A stretch of DNA of 64,000 nucleotides. Origin: Protea cynaroides. Lineage: Eukaryota; Streptophyta; Magnoliopsida; Proteales; Proteaceae. Each line of letters opens with the position of its first letter. Positions within the stretch are counted from its first letter, which is position 1. Of this stretch, positions 43,954-55,559 are shown piece by piece. The position numbers and the translations under genes were made by a program. The stretch spans positions 61,097,117 to 61,161,116 of the forward strand of contig CM053270.1 of NCBI GenBank assembly GCA_028583415.1, in the 5' to 3' direction. Under the pieces are notes generated by a model that did no database searches, had not been told where the DNA came from, and saw only the letters and a list, made by a program, of their open reading frames with translations.

Positions 43954-45712
43954 TGTGATAAAATTCTATTGAAGGGGATGGAGGGAGAGAGGAAGTGTGT
44001 CATAAAAATTCTATCTCCACATTGAATGAAGGGTCAGATGTCCAATTATGTACGTACACAGTCATAGTTTGCACAGAAAAAACTGGGTCTGATGGATAAT
44101 GATAAAAAAAAAAAAAAAAAAAAAAAAAGGAGGCAAATAGGCCAAACATGGTCGCTTCTTAAGATTCCTACTTAATAATGGTTTAGGTCAATGGTTTAAG
44201 TAATCGAATTGAAGAAAGGAGTTGGCCTAGTCGTACCACTTATGGGACCACGATATGCATCATCAGGGGTTGTTTTGGATTTATATTTTTACATAGTTTG
44301 ATATTGATACAAGCTAACCTAGGTTTCATAAAATAATTGATCTGGAGAGTGAATTAGACAAGGTCCAACACAAACATGACATATGAAAATTTGGTAGATT
44401 TGCACGATTTCAAAGAAATGGTTCTAATTTTTTCAATATAGGTTGAAATGACCTAATTCTAGTTGCAAATTAAATATACAACACGGGGCTATAACTTTTG
44501 TAAATAATGTTTTTTCAGACTCTGAATGGAAAATGTCCGAAATTGTGTTACAAGTGACAGAAAGTGCAACAATAGATTTTGGAAAATTTAAAATGATATT
44601 TGTTCTATTCATTTCATTTCAAGGCAGCTAATAAAGTAGCTCATTCTCCTGTGGAGAATGATTCATTGGCCAATTTCCTCTCAGCTTCATGACCTTTGCT
44701 CTCATGATTTCTCAATTTGAACCCGAATTTTTTTTTAATAAATTATCTTTTTACCAACAAGAAAAAAAAGCCTTTAACTTGAACTTTTGACCAAGTTAAT
44801 TACAATGAGTAAATAGCTAGGTTTGCATGCTTTAATTCGGAAGTGGGTCCTAGTGGATTGGAGGCATTTTAGTGATTGGATTTTATGTGACTGCAAACAC
44901 AATTTATATGTATAGAAAAAAATTATACTTAACGGTGGTATTAAAATACCCGGATAATAAAAACATATTGCCCCAAGTTTAAAAGCAACGCCGCTGAAAA
45001 TGAAATATATAGTCTTATAAGGGTGTTACATATTTTATCATCTGTTAAACGGTGCAGTGAGGTGCATAGGATGGTAAAACCTAAATCAAAATGATTAACT
45101 AAATGATGTCACAATTATTATCAGAATCGATTATTTCATCGGTTTCAGTTATCAAGTTTTTAATTGATTTTCCATTGAACGATTTTGCTTACTGTTTATA
45201 TATGGTTTAATACATCGGTTCCCATAATCAGTTTCTAAACAACCCAGTCGTCATTAAACGGTGTAATTGCTATTAATCAATTTTCCCAACATTTAAAAAC
45301 AATTTTACAACATATTATACCAGTTTAACTAAAAATGATCTATTAATTTTCTTTCAAATTTTACTTGCATGTATATCCATTAAATACCCCATCTTTACAA
45401 GGATTCGGCAGCATAATCAAAGGACAACTCCAACCGTGTGTCGGAGCCCTAGAAATTTCTTCCTTTCTGTTCAGGCAGTTGAGACATTATGCCCACTTAA
45501 GTCAATAGGGGTCTAATGTGAAGCAATGGCTCATTTGGTTGTTGATTTTTTTTTTTTCCACATGTTATGTTTGGATGTTTAAAAAAGAAAACAGCATAAG
45601 ACAAAAGTATTAAGGGAAATTTGCACGCGCCTCCCCTATATTTTGCTTTAAAATCACCCAACCTCTGAGTTTGCGATTAAATACTATATGTACCTCCCCT
45701 AATTTGTCAAAT
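43954..45712. other. Gene-free AT-rich sequence with dispersed repeat modules
   Basis: No gene seen. An A26 tract lies at about 44103..44128. The modules 45249..45395 and 45440..45530 match 4639..4790 and 5430..5515, in the same order. Confidence 0.55.
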
Positions 45713-47981
45713 TTTTTTTTTTTTTTTTTTTTTTTGGCTAGAAATCCTTGAACTTTTATTTAAACATATGGAAGAAAATTACATCAAACCCTAATAGGCT
45801 AGAACCCCACCTTCGGCATTGCTAACATCAGAGTCTACCCCGGGCCAAAACCAAAACTAAATAAATCTGTATTACGGTCTATGGGAAGCATCCCATACTA
45901 CCTCAAGTGCAATATCATATGGGCATGCATGCCATACATAAGATATTCTTGTATTCATAGTTTTTTTTGCAAGCACATCAGCACTTGTGTTTGTTTCTCT
46001 GAAGCCATGGGTATATCGATTCTGATAGCTTGATAGCACTACTGACAAAGCTCTCCATTCCTACCAACAAAACCATGGCAGTTTTCCTATCCTTAATGCC
46101 GTAACAACTGAATTGGAATCAGATTCCACCTAGATAGTTTTAAAACCAAAATTTATAGCCTCCCATAGACCTCGCAGCACCCTTATGATCTCTGCTTCAT
46201 AGTTAGTTGCCATATCTAGATATTGCGCAAAAGCAAGTATTACCTGGACAAATTATATACGAATAAGACCACCAGCTCCTGCAACGCTTGGATTTCCCAA
46301 GTTAGATCCGTCTGTATTGACCTTACACCAATCCCGCATAGGTGCCTTCTAGAACAGTTCCATCACCCTTCTGCGCTTCCCTTTTTTTGTCACCAATGAA
46401 AGTAGCCCAGCTACTCTTAGGTCCTCTGTCGAGTGGATGACACACGGATCCCTCACTGATAGGTCTCTACATCCCCATCGAATCCTCATTACCACAGAGT
46501 GTGAAGTGGCCTTGTAGTTGTCAAAAAAAGACTTTATTCCTTTCATACCATAGAGCTGAAATAACCATAAATAGCACACCCTTCCATAGATTTCTGTTAT
46601 CCTAAATTAATACTATAATAAAGCTTCAGTTATATATTATATGGATATGTAACAAAATAATCATGTAGTAAACAATAGTCACACATGTATTATCAATATA
46701 TAGATACGTAGATATATGCATCAACTATAATCATATAGTTAAAGCTGAAACATACATAAAATAACCATGCGTACCTTATTAGTAGTAACTCGAAGTTATG
46801 AAGGAGGGTTGAGTCGTGGTACACTCTCCTTAAGACAGTATTTGCCCTTTATTGGTGCAGTAGGTCTCCTACAAATCTACCTCCAAGATAAAACAACCCC
46901 TTATGTAGGATACCCACCCAGCGTGCACACACTGACAGGTACATGCAGACCCGACGGCCAAGATCAACTCCTTTGGAAGAAACACCGAGTTTTGACTATT
47001 CGATTAAACAGAAAATGAAGAGAGAGAGTTGAAGAGGGAGAGAGAGAGAGAGAAAAATCATATTGATTTCGAATGAGAATGAAGCATGGGGTCGGGCTCT
47101 ATTTATAGGGCCCAAGTACTTCTTGGATGTGTCCACTGGATGGGGTGTGACCCTCTAGATGGACCGTCCAGATTAATCCAGATCTCATATCCTGAGATCA
47201 ACGGTCCAGATGGCACCCTTTTATGTGTAGAGATACATCTCTACACATGAACCCTTTCCAAAAGGGCACCCGGGTAGGGGAGTGTCCAAAACCGACAATA
47301 GCCCGTGGCCCTCGCCCGACGGGTCACGGTCGCGGTGGTGGTCGCGGTCCAGTCCGGCGCGCATGCGTGTGTGAGTCAACTGAACATTGCTTCCATTTTG
47401 GGGCTCAAACGATATGCGACACTCCCTACAAATAAAGACCTCTCCTCCACAATCTTTATGTAATGTGGGACTAAAAAGTCCTACATTAGAAAGGCCAGCT
47501 CAAAATCGAAAAAACAAAATTCCCGCCCAAAACGAAAACCAAATTTTGGAGCTAAAACAAAAAAAGGCAAAAATTTGAATTTTACATCTTTTTAAACTTT
47601 ATTTGGAAAAACCTTTTTACATTGACTTTTCCAACAATTTCTCACTGGTACCATTCCTTCCTTCCGCATCCACCGTGAGAACAACATACTACAAGTGTCA
47701 AAAGTAGGTAAAGCCATCTCGAAAATCAGTCCAACCTCTGCCCATATTGTTTTTGCAAACTCACAACTGCAAAAAAATGTGATCAAAGGATGATTTCAGA
47801 CATAACGAGCATCTAGACGACAATGTTATACCTTTCTTTATAATGCTATCATCCGTGGGCAGATTCCTTAGACACCATCTCCAACCAAGCCATGACACCC
47901 TAGGTGGCAAAACTTTGCACCATACCGTAGATGCCCAAGCTGGTTTTTGTTGACGGTTCCGAAGAAGATTCCAAACTAAAT
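45713..47981 (-). mobile_element. LINE (L1-type) 3' remnant, split by a solo LTR
   Basis: A poly-T run at about 45713..45735 is the poly(A) tail of a minus-strand LINE. Upstream, in broken frames, the minus strand encodes a plant-LINE RNase H: CKVNTDGSNLGNPSVAGAGG near 46340..46270 (first Asp in context), ATNYEAE near 46215 and AINFGFKTIWVESDSNSV near 46160..46110. Sequence from 47642 to 47981 encodes a zf-RVT block (CHGLVGDGV, KTIWAEVGLIFEM). The LINE is cut at 47982 by the Tekay-like element. The reverse transcriptase itself is not in the window. Confidence 0.75.
46595..47636 (-). mobile_element. Solo LTR, copia-like, in the LINE, TSD ATTTC
   Basis: TGTTATCC...CTTTTCCAACA (1042 bp), flanked by ATTTC on both sides (46590..46594 and 47637..47641), splitting the LINE between its zf-RVT and RNase H parts. 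Minus orientation is suggested by the TGTTGGAAAAG start and a TATAAATAG box at 47107..47099. It belongs to a different family from the TGTCACACC LTRs. A CG-rich GGTCGCGGTGGTGG patch lies near 47330. Confidence 0.85.
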
Positions 47982-50277
47982 TGTCACACCCTAATTTTGG
48001 TCTAACCAGAATGGTGTGATGAACCGCTAAATAACCAACGGTTCAACCAGGATCTCAAATAGGCTATCCCCGCATTATCCAAACTTACACACATCCGTAA
48101 TCATAATCAGAGTAAATACACAATAGCGGAAGTCTTATAATAAGATGAACTGAGAACTAAGATGATATCAATAATTTAATAGCGAATTATTCTGTTTTCA
48201 ACTGAGACATAAATATTTAAATACCAAATACATGTCTTAATAAATCCAATAAAGAAACCTATAAAATATCTAATCAAATACACACGAGTTGCACTCGCAA
48301 GAGGAGTCGTGTGTATCCTCTTCCGCTCCAGCTTCCATTGCCGCTACCATCCTGTACGCAGAAGCATTTATATAATCTTCAACCGTATAACCTGCATCAT
48401 CAACTAAAAATATTCGACGTCGAGCAGTGAGCACACATCACGGCTCAGTGAGTAGCCAAAACAATGCAACAATACATATGCATGCAGATCAATTTATATC
48501 TTTGGTCCGGTTTAAAGTTTACAGTATGCAATAGAAAGGTTTAGGTAGCCAAAGGTCGCGTTTATTGACCCCGCCTCTATACACGAGTGTGTGACGTTAC
48601 CCGAAGATCACGTTTATCGTCAACTCACATGCACCCAATCATGAACATTATATAACAAAGGTTACGTTTATTGCTATATAGTGTCATACCAACACGTAAG
48701 CCCCTGTTGGTGAGGGCTGCAAACTGGGCTCGCAACTAACCAATCCTAATGTCAAACAGTGTATCCAAGGTCTCACCCCAGCATCCCTCAGAATGTCCCT
48801 AGAGATAGAGCTAAGGCCCCCCGGTAGAGTCAGAGACTACAAGGACCGAGACCACCTCCCCTGATACCCTACGACATAATAATTCCGCTAAAGTAATGGC
48901 GATACGACGATGCCAATGCATAAGACTTGAGTTAGAGATAAAGCTAAAGTGCTGAGACCCGCCAAAGGTTAACGTTTATTGACGTTCTCATCACACCTCC
49001 CCTAATACTCGCTAGCATCAAACACATCAACCACACACATATAAGCACATGCCTATTCCTATCATCATCATCATCATCATGTTATAAACAATAAAGTAAA
49101 TATGCATGAACAAGTAATAGAAATATTGGATGGCATGCTGTATGCACATTACAAACATATTCGTATAGAATCAAGCATAGCATAGGACTCAAGAAATAGA
49201 AAATAGTTTATTATTAACCAAGTTAAGGTTCCTCACCTTAGCTTGCTATAAGATACTTTTTCAAGCTTTAGAATCACCTTTATAATGTTATTATATTGCT
49301 AGAAGACCTAACAAAGTCGATAGAATTTAATTAGAATTAATTTCAGATTTAAAAACCATTCTGTTAACTAAGGGTCGATGCTAGGGTCGATGCTAGGGTT
49401 GATGGGTCTATCGACCCTCCCCTCTTTCTGGACTTCCCGAATGCTGAGGGTCGATGGTCAGGAATACCTAGGGTCGGATGGCCTATCGACCCTGGGTGCG
49501 ACCCTTGGTGCACTCTGGTCCAATTTCCACTTTTAATCCATTCTTCATGTTTGAGATCCTATGGCTTGCTCCTACATTCCATTCTACATTCATTTCATGG
49601 TCTAAAATCATGTATAACCCACCTAGATAGCTTTCATGCACTTTCCTATGGTTTTCCATGAAAACCTAACCATAGATTGATGGTTTGGGTTTCTCCGAGA
49701 TCACACTCTCAACATTAACTAACCTAAGGTCTGTAAAAACTCATGGAATTAGTATCCATACCTGAGAAGAATAACCTTTCTCTGCAACTCTTCTCTTTTG
49801 GCTTAATTCTCTTCCTTCCTTTTCTTCTTCCTCTTTCCTTCTCCTCTCTTTCTCTCAATTCGATTAGAGTTGTGAAAGGAGTGAAAGTGGCTTAGGGACG
49901 TCCTCTAAATAGAGTAGGAATATCCTAAAATAAGTCCCTTTGAGATTAGGAAAGAATCCCATTCGAAAATATGGAAATTTCCAATTTTTTATTTCCTACG
50001 GTAACCGAGGGTCGATGGGAGGGTAGATGATCCCGTCGACCCTAGGGGTATAAGTTTTCCGACCCTCCCTCCAAAACCGAGGGTCTGACTTTCTGTTTTG
50101 GGAGGTCCGACCCTGCTCAGCTGGGTATGCGACCCTTCCCCTATTTCAAGTGTTTTTGGGTCGATTTGATACCTAGGATCTCGATCTCCTTTACGCCCTT
50201 GGTCCATTTGACTCGACCATGATGGGTGAACCTGGTTCAAGGTGGTAAGACCAGGTTAGATTGACATGGGTCTTACA
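47982..50277 (-). repeat. 3' LTR of element 1
   Basis: TGTCACACCCTAATTTTGG...GGGTCTTACA (2296 bp). A TATA-like CTATTTAGAGG lies near 49905 on the minus strand. Motif islands at 49370..49510 and 49998..50165 consist of direct and inverted GGGTCGATGG and CGACCCT units. Confidence 0.93.
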
Positions 50278-51367
50278 ACTCCCCCCAACTTATAAAAATT
50301 TTGTCCTCAAAATTGTACGTACCTTCTGAATCAAATAAGTGAGGGTATTGCTTTCGCATAGCATTCTCTTCTTTCCATGTAATCTCTTCCATGTCTCTAC
50401 TTTTCCATGTGACCTTAACATAGTAGATATCTCTGTTGCGTAGACGTTGAACCTTTCGACTAGTGATTTCTGTTGGTGTTACTTCAAACGTCAAATCATC
50501 AGTCAATTCTGACAAATCCACTGTCAAAACATGCATTGAGTCCTTGACATACTTCTTCAATAGAGAAATGTGAAATACGTCATGTACACTTGACATAGAT
50601 GGTGGTAGTGCTAACTGATAAGCTACTTTTCCATGCTTAGCTAGAATTTCATACGGCCCGACATATCTTGGACTTAGCTTCCCTTTCTGTCCGAACCTCT
50701 TCAATCCTCGCATAGGCGATACTTTCAAAAATACCTTATCACCTACGGCGAACTCTAGATCTCTTCGTCGAGTATCTGCATATTGCTTCTGACGGTTCTG
50801 AGCTGTTCTCACTCTTTCCTTGATGATGTCGACCACTCGACAAGTCTCTTCAACGAATTCTGATCCAACAATACTACGTTCTCCAACTTCATTCCAAAAC
50901 AAGGGAGTTCGACACTTTCGGTCATACAGTGCTTCATATGGTGACATCTGTATTGTGGCCTGATAGCTGTTATTATAAGCGAACTCGATCAATGGTAACT
51001 TTTCATCCCATGATCCCTTGAAATCAATTATACATGCTTGTAGCATATCTTCTAGAATCTGAATTGTACGCTCTGACTGTCCATCTGTCTGTGGGTGGAA
51101 TGCAGTACTGAACTTCAATGTTGTCCCCATAGCCTTTTGCAATCCTTCCCAGAATTTGGAAGTAAATCGTGGGTCTCTATCCGACACAATACTTTCTGGA
51201 ACACCATGTAATCGAACAATATTATCCACATACAGCTTCGCTAACCTTTCCAGTATATACTGAGGTCGTATAGGTATGAAGCGAGCTGTTTTAGTCAAAC
51301 GGTCCACAATCACCCAAACTGCGTCAACTACTCGAGGAGTCAATGGTAGTCCCGTGACAAAGTCCAT
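50273..51367 (-). CDS. Integrase catalytic core and chromodomain, element 1
   Basis: An uninterrupted 364-codon frame. Catalytic Asp, Asp, Glu lie in VIVDRLTKTARF, VSDRDPRFTSKFW and DGQSERTIQ. The GPY/F region (SPRYVGPYEILAKHGKVAYQ) follows. The C-terminus FEVTPTEITSRKVQRLRNRD...VKVTWKSRDMEEITW is the chromodomain-like tail of chromoviruses, thought to guide insertion to heterochromatin. The frame runs through the polypurine tract, and its TAA is bases 3 to 5 of the 3' LTR. The HHCC zinc part lies upstream in another phase (51340..51630), so the full polyprotein is frameshifted. Confidence 0.93.
   Translation of the reverse strand: MDFVTGLPLTPRVVDAVWVIVDRLTKTARFIPIRPQYILERLAKLYVDNIVRLHGVPESIVSDRDPRFTSKFWEGLQKAMGTTLKFSTAFHPQTDGQSERTIQILEDMLQACIIDFKGSWDEKLPLIEFAYNNSYQATIQMSPYEALYDRKCRTPLFWNEVGERSIVGSEFVEETCRVVDIIKERVRTAQNRQKQYADTRRRDLEFAVGDKVFLKVSPMRGLKRFGQKGKLSPRYVGPYEILAKHGKVAYQLALPPSMSSVHDVFHISLLKKYVKDSMHVLTVDLSELTDDLTFEVTPTEITSRKVQRLRNRDIYYVKVTWKSRDMEEITWKEENAMRKQYPHLFDSEGTYNFEDKIFISWGEL
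50278..50288 (-). other. Polypurine tract of element 1
   Basis: TTGGGGGGAGT on the minus strand directly abuts the LTR start TGTAAGACC. It is also the last coding part of the integrase frame. Confidence 0.85.
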
Positions 51368-51630
51368 AGTGATACAGTCCCATTTCCATGCTGGTTCCGG
51401 TAATGGTCGTGTAACAATCCTGCGGGTCTTTGTCGTTCGGCCTTTACTTTCGACAATTGAGGCATTGAGACATGAACTTGGCTACATCCGCTTTCATTCC
51501 CCTCCACCAATATAGTTTCTTCGGGATCATGATACATTTTTGTACTTCCGGGATGTATCGAATAGATGGTGGTATGGGCTTCTTTCATCGGTCGGTGTCT
51601 AATGTCCATACTTTTCGTTTCGGTACACAT
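51368..51630 (-). pseudogene. Integrase zinc-binding region, frameshifted
   Basis: His and Cys pairs are visible across two phases: AHTTIYSIHPGSTKMYHD in one, then YWWRGMKADVAKF and CLNCRK in another. Stop and frame changes here separate RNase H from the integrase core. Confidence 0.75.
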
Positions 51631-52379
51631 ATTCTTCCTTTGTATTTCAATACTTTCTCATCATCCAAGGTGAACTCGGGGTTGGTCCTACCTTTCTCAA
51701 TATCTTCTTGTCTTGTTCTCAGATAAGGATCTGCTTTGATAGCTGTCTTCACTTCGTCCACTATATCCGGTATAATCTTCAATGCCGCGAACATATTCGA
51801 AAACCGATGAATAAACCGTTGGTTGGCTGATCCATCCACTGTATCTATCACATATTGCTCGTTTCCGTGATTGAATACTATTCTGGTAGTACACATTGAT
51901 GCAGTAGTGCTAACTTCTCCCTGAGATTTTATCATTGCTTTTCTGCTCAATGCATCTGCTACCACGTTCGCTTTTCCCGGATGATACAGGATATCACAAT
52001 CATAGTCTTTCAATAGTTCCAGCCATCTTCTTTGTCTCATATTCAACTCATTCTGATTAAATAAATAAGTAAAACTTTTATGGTCCGACTTAATCTGGAA
52101 TTTCTCCCCGTATAGGTAATGTCTCCATATCTTGACCGCATGTACTACTGCCGCTAGTTCCAGATCATGAGTGGGATAATTTTTCTCATGTACCTTTAAC
52201 TGTCTTGAAGCATAAGCAATCACTTGCTCTCCTTGCATAAGCACACATCCCAATCCCAGTCCCGACGCATCAGTGTATAAAGTAAATGTCTGTCCTGGCA
52301 CGGGAATAGTCAAAATCGGGGCAGATATCAATCTGATCTTCAGTGTTTGGAAACTCTTCTCACATTTGTCGGTCCACAC
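51585..52379 (-). pseudogene. RNase H of element 1
   Basis: Starts within [15 protein letters not shown] and contains [16 protein letters not shown] (first catalytic Asp), [20 protein letters not shown] (Glu) and [12 protein letters not shown] (Asp), and ends near [17 protein letters not shown]. It follows RT after a TAA at about 52384 and ends in TGA near 51585. Confidence 0.88.
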
Positions 52380-52385
52380 AAACTT

Positions 52386-53066
52386 TTAGCCTTTCTTAGT
52401 CAAACTGGTGAGAGGTACGGCAATCCGAGAATAGTCTTCTACGAATCTCCAATAATAACCAGCTAGACCCAGAAAACTTTTGATTTCCGAAACGCTCTTT
52501 GGTACTTCCCACTTCACAATAGCCTCGATCTTGCTAGGGTCCACTTTGATTCCTTCAGCGGATACTACATGGCCTAGGAATGCGACTTCACTTAGCCAAA
52601 ACTCGCACTTTGAAAATTTGACATATATCTTCTCTTTCCTTAAACACTGTAGGGCTGCGTTTAGGTTCTTGATATGGGTTTCCTTGTCCTTGGAGTATAC
52701 CAATATATCATCAATGAATACTATAACCGATGTATCCAACATATCGTGGAAAACTCGGTTCATAAGTTCCATGAACATTGTCGGTGCATTAGTTAATCTG
52801 AAAGACATCACCAAAAATTCATAATGTCCGTATCTGGTCTTGAAAGCTGTCTTCGGAATATCCCCTTCTTTAATCTTCAGCTGATGATAGCCTGATCGAA
52901 GATCGATCTTAGAAAATACTATTGCTCCTTGTAAATGATCGAACAAGTCATCGATCCGAGGTAGTGGATATCGATTCTTGATTGTCAGTTTATTCAACTC
53001 CCGATAGTCAATGCATAATCGAACGCTACCATCCTTCTTCTTACGAACAACACCGGTGCCCCCCAT
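52386..53066 (-). pseudogene. Reverse transcriptase of element 1
   Basis: Open for 226 codons with [35 protein letters not shown], and the catalytic [11 protein letters not shown] block. RT copies element RNA into cDNA in the cytoplasmic particle. A one-base frame change near 53035 separates it from protease, and the expected GLTNAP-type block reads RLTNAP. Confidence 0.92.
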
Positions 53067-53770
53067 GGAGATATACTGGGTCGAATATAACCTTTGTCCA
53101 GTAGTTCTTGTAGTTGCACTTTTAATTCCTTCAGTTCCGTAGGAGCCATTCTATAAGGTGCTTTTGATACGGGTGCGGCTCCAGGTATCAGGTCTATTAC
53201 AAACTCCGTGGCCCGGTCGTGTGATAATCCGGGTAGTTCCTCCGAAAATACGTCAGGGTACTCCCGCACGACATCAATGTCTTCCATTCGTAGTGCTTCC
53301 TTGGTTAGGTCGACCACTGATACTAGATACCCGACTGCTCCCTTTTCAAGGCACTTCTTAGCCTTTAATGCTGAAAGTATGAGCTTGCGTCTCCGGGGAA
53401 GTTTGGTTCCCGAGAAACTGAATTCTGCCCCTTCCTTGTCCTTGAATGTTAGCTTCTTTTCGGCGCATAACAAATTTGCAGAATGCCGAGCTAACCAGTC
53501 CATTCCCAAGATGACATCAAAGTCTGTCATCTCAAGTTGTATCAAGGTTGCATCTAAGGTCTGCTCTCCAATGAGAACTGGACATGGTCCATAACCCTTC
53601 TCTAGTTCCACTTCTAACCCCATCGATGATCGTACAAGTAATTTGTAGTCTAATGTTTTGATGGGTAATTTTGTCTTCTTTCCAAACGACACAGATATAA
53701 ATGAATGAGTAGCTCCGGAATCGAAGAGTACTCTGGCAGGTACGCCATTTAAAGGTACAATACCTGTAAT
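52994..53770 (-). pseudogene. Aspartic protease and RT N-terminus of element 1
   Basis: The active site LFDSGATHSF is encoded near 53735..53705. It is followed by GYGPCPVLIGEQTLDATLIQ and FDVILGMDWLARHSANLLC, the standard chromovirus protease, and then the RT entry block [27 protein letters not shown] and SPWGAPVLF. The frame ends after the frameshift near 53035. Confidence 0.88.
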
Positions 53771-53780
53771 TTATCTTTAC

Positions 53781-55075
53781 TTAGTCTACATCCTCATTCA
53801 ATGTGACTATAACTTTAAAAGTTCCAGTCATACCTGTGACCACATCGGGTGATGTGACCGCATCCTCGGATGTAACAGCATATACCCGTCCCTGATGTAA
53901 CTGCTTCTTGGGCTTTGGGCACTCCCTTGCCATATGTCCGAGTTGGTTGCAGTTAAAACACTTCAAGACTTCAGAATTTGGCTTTGGCTGAGGTTGAGAT
54001 GCTGGAGTAGTCTTGGTTGTAGCAGTAAAATTCTAAGGACGGAAAGGCTTATACGTCCTGTTATTGTCTCCGTTGTAGGAGTTTCCGGCTGGTCTCTTGA
54101 TGCCTCTGTTCTGAGTAAGGTAACTCTCCTTCTGGCTCGATTCAATCACTCGAGCAATCTGGACAGCTTCGTTGTAAATTCTCTTCTCTAAGCCCAGAAC
54201 ATTTTCTCTGATGCTTCATCTTAGTCCCGCAACGAACCTACGGGTTTTGGTATCTTCTTCTTGCATGCTAGCCGGTGCAAAGAAAAACAGCTCTTCGTAG
54301 CGTTGTTGATATGAGTCTACAGTCATTTGTCCCTGGTACAAGCTCAGGAACTCCTTCTCCATCGAATCTCTGAAGCTTCGTGGAAAGTATTTCTCGAAGA
54401 ATGCTTCTTTATATATAGCCCATGTCAGTAGGTCGTGCTTGGTCAGTAAATATGTCTTCGTGGATTTCCACCAATGGTGTGCGTCGCCCTTGAGCATGAA
54501 GGTGGCGCATATTATTTTCTCTTCCTCTATAATAGTCATCATGAGGAAGTTTCTCTCCATCTCGTCTATCCAGTGTGCTGGCCACAATGGATCAGACGGC
54601 TTGCCGTTGAATTCTCTGGGTTTCATCTTCAAAAATCTCTCCACCAGTCGGGAGTGATCCAGCTAGTTTTGGGGGTTTGCCCCAAACATATAGGGTGGAT
54701 AGTGGTAATTCCCTTGAGCTGCTTTCGATACCTGCACTGGAATCTGTGCAGCAGGTTGTAGAGGTGTCTGATTAGCTGGGTGGTTATCCACCGATGCTGC
54801 ACTGGCTTGTCCTGTGTGCATGGGTGCAGCCTGAGTGGCTTGAAACATAATTCCCATGGCGACCTGCATCTGAGCCTGTGCGTGTTGCATCTGCTGCAGC
54901 TGCTGTGCCAGGTTCATCACCACTGTTGCTAGCTCTGGTGGTGGAGGTGGCAAATTTGTTGGGTTTACCGGTTCTGGATTCCCCGGTGCGTAGTATTCTC
55001 TTGACTAGTCTCCTCCACTGGTGGTGGTGGTGGGACTGCGTTTCGGGTCTGTCGGGTCACCCTACGTCCAGACAT
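53781..55075 (-). pseudogene. gag of element 1
   Basis: ATG at 55075 begins MSGRRVTRQTRNAVPPPPP, as in element 2 (MVGRRVTRQ). A frameshift near 55000 follows. Then come a Gln/Met-rich segment (LAQQLQQMQHAQAQ), TAG at about 54663, the gag core (54216..54644: DPLWPAHWIDEMERNF, FMLKGDAHHWWKS, EKEFLSLYQGQMTVDSY), a TGA at 54216, and the CCHC knuckle CFNCNQLGHMAREC near 53962. Element 2 reads CAG at the codon where this copy has TAG 54663. Gag forms the particle and binds element RNA. Confidence 0.88.
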
Positions 55076-55195
55076 AATTCTTTTCTGTGATTGGTGGTGC
55101 CTGAAAATCATCAAAATAGGTGAGAAGTCATTTATATTTCATGTACGCACGCTAACCAATAATAATTTCCAATTCTAGCAAATTTTATAAAAAAA

Positions 55196-55510
55196 ATGTT
55201 GTATTTTCTATGCAGGGTCGATGGTGAGGGTCGCTGGTATGTCCGACCCTTAGTTTTCGACCCTGGGAATGACCTGTTCTTCCCAAGAGCTGAGGGTCGA
55301 TTCGAGGGTCGATGGGTATCCGACCCTCGGTATCTGACCCTTAGTTTTCTATCAGATTCCCGAGAGCTGAGGGTTGATGCGAGGTCGATGGGTGTCCGAC
55401 CCTCAGTTCCGACCCTTAGTTTTCTGTCAGGTTCCTGAGAGCCGAGGGTCGATGGGAGGGTCGATTCGAGGGTCGATGGATCCAGTCGAATTGTCCGACC
55501 CTCGGACCAA
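55196..55510. promoter_or_regulatory. GGGTCGATGG motif island between divergent gag and antisense gene, element 1
   Basis: About a dozen GAGGGTCGATGG, GGGTCGATTCGAGGGTCGAT and CCGACCCT(T/C)AG units in both orientations. It lies between the gag start (55075, minus) and the first exon of the antisense gene (plus). The same units occur in both islands of this element's LTR (49370..49510 and 49998..50165). What binds them is unknown. Confidence 0.7.
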
Positions 55511-55559
55511 AAATCAGATTTTTAAGATCCGATTCTGGGTCATTTCTCACTATTCCTCC

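Noticed and set aside
53158..53594. Plus-strand open frames opposite protease and RT
   Set aside because: Shadows of the minus-strand pol, which carries all conserved motifs.
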